64,000 nt of DNA from Symbiodinium natans (taxonomy: Eukaryota; Sar; Dinophyceae; Suessiales; Symbiodiniaceae): NCBI GenBank assembly GCA_905221605.1, contig CAJNDS010002351.1:395001-459000 (forward strand), given 5' to 3'. The notes under the pieces were generated by a model. It was given only the letters and a program-made list of their open reading frames with translations. It was not told where the DNA came from and did no database searches. The translations under genes were made by a program, and so were the position numbers. Shown one piece after another: positions 60,476-64,000 of this stretch; position 1 is the first letter of the stretch, and the number at the start of each line of letters is the position of its first letter.

Positions 60476-62577
60476 GCATAGTATGGGTTTAGGAGGGTTT
60501 TAGGGCTTGTGGAAACCTGACAGAGCGGTGTAGCAGCCCAAAAGCATCTACAAATTCCGAACCGTGCATTTCTTAACCCCCCTTCACCCGAAATCCTTGA
60601 CCCCTTAAAGCCTGAAACTCTTAAATCCCTAAACCCTGATAGCTTTAAACCCCCGAAGCCCTAAATCTAAGCTGATATACGATTGGCCTAAGGTCGTGAT
60701 CTACATAGTCTTGCGTTCGCAATGCCAATCCCGAACACCCTTCTAAACCCTGAACCTTATTCCTGGAACTGAGAAGTCCCGACAGGACAACAAACCTGAT
60801 AAACAGCCCTAAACCTCCAAGCCCCAAACCCTAAACCCTACAATCCTAAAACCTAACCCTAAACCCTAAACCCTAAACCCTAAACCCTAAACCCTACAGC
60901 ATCCTGGCGCGGACCTCAGGGCCGATGATTGGGGGCGGATTCCGACCTTACGGCGGCCCCCGGAATCGGTGGCTCCCCCAAGCCCCTCCCTTTCAGGGTT
61001 TAGGGTTTAGGGTTTGGGGTTTAGGGGTTAGGGTTTAGGGTTTAGGGTTAGGGTTTAGGGTTTCGGGTTGAGGGTTTGGGCTACCTCAAGTAGTCCAGAC
61101 TATTTGTTTGGTAGGCTCCGAGCCCTAAACCCAATAATATGAACGAATGCCTAAAACCCGGAACCCTTCTCAGGGGAGGGGCGGGGGAACCCCTTATGGG
61201 TAAAATAGCTGGACCACACCGTGTCTCACCCCGCAGCTGCGCTCTTGCGCGCAAAACGCCTAGCGTTTCGGGACTCTTGGGGCTTGGAGCTGAGTTTAAG
61301 GTTTGGGGGTTGAGGTTTCTACGGTTTAAGAGGGTCTTGGGGTTTAGGGTTTAGTGTTGCCCGCCCGGTTTTCATCGAGCCCTACACCTCCAAACTCAAC
61401 CAAACCCTAAACCCGGAACCCTTAGCCCTAAACCCCAAACCCTTAACCCCGAACCCTATACCCTAAACCCTAGAACAGGGACCATCTGGTGAGGCTTTGA
61501 ATGCTTGGCATCCTGTCCACCTTGGGAGCCGGAAGCATCTTCGCCCGTCCCTGCCCATCCCCCCCCCCCTGGCAAAAAAAGAAAAACAAAAAGATATGTA
61601 CATTTACATATATATATATGTATGCTCATATATATATATATACATAGATATACTTCAGATATACATATATATATATATATACACATATGTATGGTGACAA
61701 ATGCCCGAAACCTGAAACCCCCAGCAGCCTTGTGCACCCACCTCCTGGCTCAAATTGCGCTTCAAGCTGCTTGCGGTTGGGGACCCCCATTCTCGTTGTG
61801 TTTGTTGTTGCGTTTCTTCTTTCACTGAGCTTTGGCGGCTAGTGTTCAGGGTTTCGGGCCCGATGCCTTGCTACTTACACGGCTAGCCTGCGTCCACAAA
61901 GCCTAGAACCCAAAGTATGAAAACCCTAAAGCCTCCGCCACTCTGGACCAACCCAGAGCCTGAGCCCTAGTGAGCCTTGCGAATCCTCCACTCCCAGGCC
62001 TTATGACTCCTTAAGTCCCACCGTAGCCCCCTTGCTCTTGCGCCATGTGCTAGAGCAGAAGCGATGGCAGGCGGGGGCAAGATTGTGGTATATTCGGTTC
62101 CGGTTTAGGGGTTTAGGGGTTTAGGGGTTTAGGGTTTAGGGTTCAGGGTTTAGGGTTTAGGGTTTAGGGTTTAGGGTTTAGGGTTTAGGGTTTATGGGTT
62201 TTGGGTTCAGGGCTTAGGGGGGTTTGGAGCTGCACGTTAGGGCTTAGGGTTTCGGGTTCAGGGCTTGCGGATGGGTTTGGTATGGCAGGGATCCCGGTTG
62301 GTAAAAAAGTGTTTCACTCAAGTTGGGATGTTCTCCCTTACGACTAGCAGTCCTTAAGAGGGATTATCGTACCCCCCTATTATAAACCCGCTTAGGGATT
62401 GTTAGTAGAAAGAGGAACATCCCAATAGTCAAGTTGACAGGGTTAGGAGCCCTCCCATCGGCATGTTTGGGGGGAGAAACCCCCAAAATCCACAATGATC
62501 ATCTGACACTCTTCCCTAAGCCCTAAACCCTAAACCCTAAACCCTAAACCCTAAACCCTAAACCCTAAACCCTCCAG
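60476..62577. other. stretch after the LamG stop, no clear gene
   Basis: Mixed telomere-like arrays, unique segments, AT microsatellites at 61600-61690 and MITE A copy 3. Several short open frames exist, but none has both splice signals and a recognisable motif. A 3' UTR of the large gene would lie here. Confidence 0.5.
62323..62425. mobile_element. MITE family A, copy 3
   Basis: About 103 bp with TTGGGATGTTCTCCCTTA at one end and GAGGAACATCCCAA at the other, and the core CTAGCAGTCCTTAAGAGGG. It lies upstream of the exon at 62578. It is more diverged than copies 1 and 2. Confidence 0.75.
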
Positions 62578-62680
62578 GTGAGTCCGAGGCCGACCTCCTG
62601 GCAACGCTGGAAATTCCGACCGGCGAGCTCGTCCTGGAGTCCCGCGTGGGCACGGGATGCACATCGGAGGCCCAAGAGGG
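62578..62680 (+). CDS. isolated exon, unassigned
   Basis: After a TCCAG acceptor the frame ESEADLLATLEIPTGELVLE then SRVGTGCTSEAQE is open and clearly coding in composition. No domain is recognised. It may belong to the same transcript past the LamG stop by alternative splicing, or to the next gene. Confidence 0.45.
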
Positions 62681-63400
62681 TTTAGGGTTTAGGGTTTTGG
62701 GTTTAGGGATTAGGGATTTAGGGTTTAGGGATTTAGGGTTTAGGGATTTGGGGTTTCGGGGTTTAGGGTTTAGGGGTTTAGGGGTTTTAGGGGTTTAGGG
62801 GTTTAGGGGTTTAGGGGTTTAGGGGTTTAGGGGTTCAGGGTTTTAGGGGTTTAGGCGTTTAGGGATCCAGGGTTTTCAGGGCTTGAAGGCCTTAGCTTCC
62901 GGATTGGCAAAGAGCTTGCCGGTCTCAAGTCTATGGGCTTGGGGCTGATGATGTTGTTGACTTGATGTCTGAATATCAAGTGCGGACACAGGATGCTGGT
63001 CCTCTCTCTCTCTCTCACTCACTAAGCTCCTACCTAACCCTGTAAGCCCTAACTTCTACGCCCTTAAATAAACCCTACGCACCAGAAAGGAAGGAGTAGA
63101 GGGACCGTGAACCCTAAACTCCGAAACCAAAAATCTGAACTCTAAACCCGAAACTTTACGGTTTACGGTCTTGTGTTTACAGGATCTTTCTGGTCTTTGC
63201 CGAGTCTTCCACTACAAGCGCTAAACCAATAAAGAAAAAGCAAACACAAACAAACACACACACACACACACACACAACATACAAAAATATCTAAAATCAA
63301 TGTCCAAAACCCTTAAGCAACCTGGATGCCAGACAGCACCCCAAGATCCCTAAACCCCAAACGCCCAACTCATGACAACCACCCTAAGCCCTAAACCCTA
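62681..63400. repeat. octamer and heptamer repeats up to the second LTR element
   Basis: TTTAGGG and TTTAGGGG arrays to about 62880, unique sequence with a (TC)n run at 63001-63020, then a (CA)n run and a short CCCTAAA array that is the insertion site of the second LTR element. No gene was seen. Confidence 0.6.
63242..63280. repeat. CA microsatellite
   Basis: ACAAACAAACACACACACAC-type run upstream of the second LTR element. Confidence 0.85.
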
Positions 63401-64000
63401 TGCGGAGCTGCAATTGGTATTGTAGAAAGGAGTTAGTGTTGAGGGTTGGATGGGTCAATGAACCCGGAAATCTTATTTGGCTCAAGATGGCCCAGAGCCG
63501 TCCGCTTTTCGTTGAAAAGGTTGTGTCCGTGTGTTGGGTGTTGGGTCTTGTGGGAGGTAGTAGTCCCGACCCTTCTCCCTCAGCCTTTCCCTCTAGGGTG
63601 GGATTCTTCTCTTACTGGTTCGATCTGGGAAATCCATATAGGCAACTGTTAAGGGTTGGTTTCTTTCCCTTTTCCCCTTCGGTTGCCCCCGTAGGTTATG
63701 AGCCCAAATTAGGTTCCCTGCGGTTGAGTGTTGTTTTAAGATCTTTGGGATCAAGAAGCAATGCCTTCTCCTAAGCGATGGCTCCAACCTGCCTCGGATG
63801 GTGGACAGAATGGTGGAGCTGGAAATGGTGCAGCTGAGTCTCTGGGTGAAAGATCGGTGCTGGAAGAGGTGATTCCCGGCGCTGAAGAACATCTGGAAGA
63901 AGCCTTGGTTGCGGAAAGCCCCAATGTGGGTATGAATCCCAATGTGGATATGGTTAGCAATGCTGAAGCTGAAGGACGTGCTGTCTCTGTATCGCCAAAG
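63401..64000 (+). mobile_element. second copy of the LTR element, truncated by the window end
   Basis: An LTR at 63401-63693 (293 bp) shares its first about 90 bp and its 3' end with the 27.4-kb element, while the middle is largely different. The primer site, leader and ORF1 start follow. It is preceded by CCCTAAACCCTA, the same target phase as the first copy. It belongs to a sister subfamily. Confidence 0.85.
63761..64000 (+). CDS. ORF1 of the second LTR element, N-terminal 80 codons
   Basis: The ATG at 63761 starts MPSPKRWLQPASDGGQNGGA and stays open to the window end. It is close to the first copy with scattered substitutions and no indel. The product is described under ORF1 of the first copy. 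Confidence 0.75.
   Translation, partial: MPSPKRWLQPASDGGQNGGAGNGAAESLGERSVLEEVIPGAEEHLEEALVAESPNVGMNPNVDMVSNAEAEGRAVSVSPK

Overview
ORGANISM. This is eukaryotic nuclear DNA, most probably from a dinoflagellate. Three observations support that. (1) Interstitial TTTAGGG/CCCTAAA repeats fill almost every intron. (2) Splice junctions whose reading frame can be checked mostly use GC, sometimes GT or GA, as donor, and nearly always AG|G as acceptor. (3) The LTRs of a retroelement carry an 11-nt match to the 3' end of the dinoflagellate spliced leader. A chromerid or another alveolate is not fully excluded.

LAYOUT. Everything recognisable as coding lies on the + strand. About 0.5-62.7 kb reads as one very long, intron-rich gene (or a few adjacent ones) for a secreted modular protein. 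A candidate signal-peptide exon lies at 0.49 kb. Divergent sushi/CCP-like fragments follow at 2-12 kb, two Thr/Ser-rich mucin-like exons at 12.4-14.3 kb, about nine clearer sushi-like modules at 15-22.6 kb, twelve tandem PA14-like units at 23.8-55.1 kb, and a LamG/concanavalin-like C-terminal region at 55.4-60.5 kb. Exons are 50-225 bp. Introns in the first half and in PA14 units 1-4 are built largely from telomere-like repeats. Introns of PA14 units 5-12 are mostly short and unique, and were copied together with the exons.

MOBILE DNA. The intron between PA14 units 1 and 2 contains a complete 8.8-kb LTR element (27402-36188) with identical 287-bp LTRs, a half-tRNA-iMet-type primer site and a polypurine tract. 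It has two long ORFs with WW, S1-like, CCCH-finger and SAM-like regions, but no protease, integrase or reverse transcriptase that I can recognise. The start of a second, divergent copy is cut by the window end (63401-64000). Both entered CCCTAAA repeats at the same phase. At least five families of small inverted-repeat (MITE/introner-like) elements are also present.

LIMITS. Exon edges were set by eye from reading-frame continuity between repeated units. They are firm for most PA14 C, D and E exons and approximate for A-exon 3' ends, B-exon 3' ends and the 2-12 kb exons. Whether all modules belong to one transcript needs RNA data.
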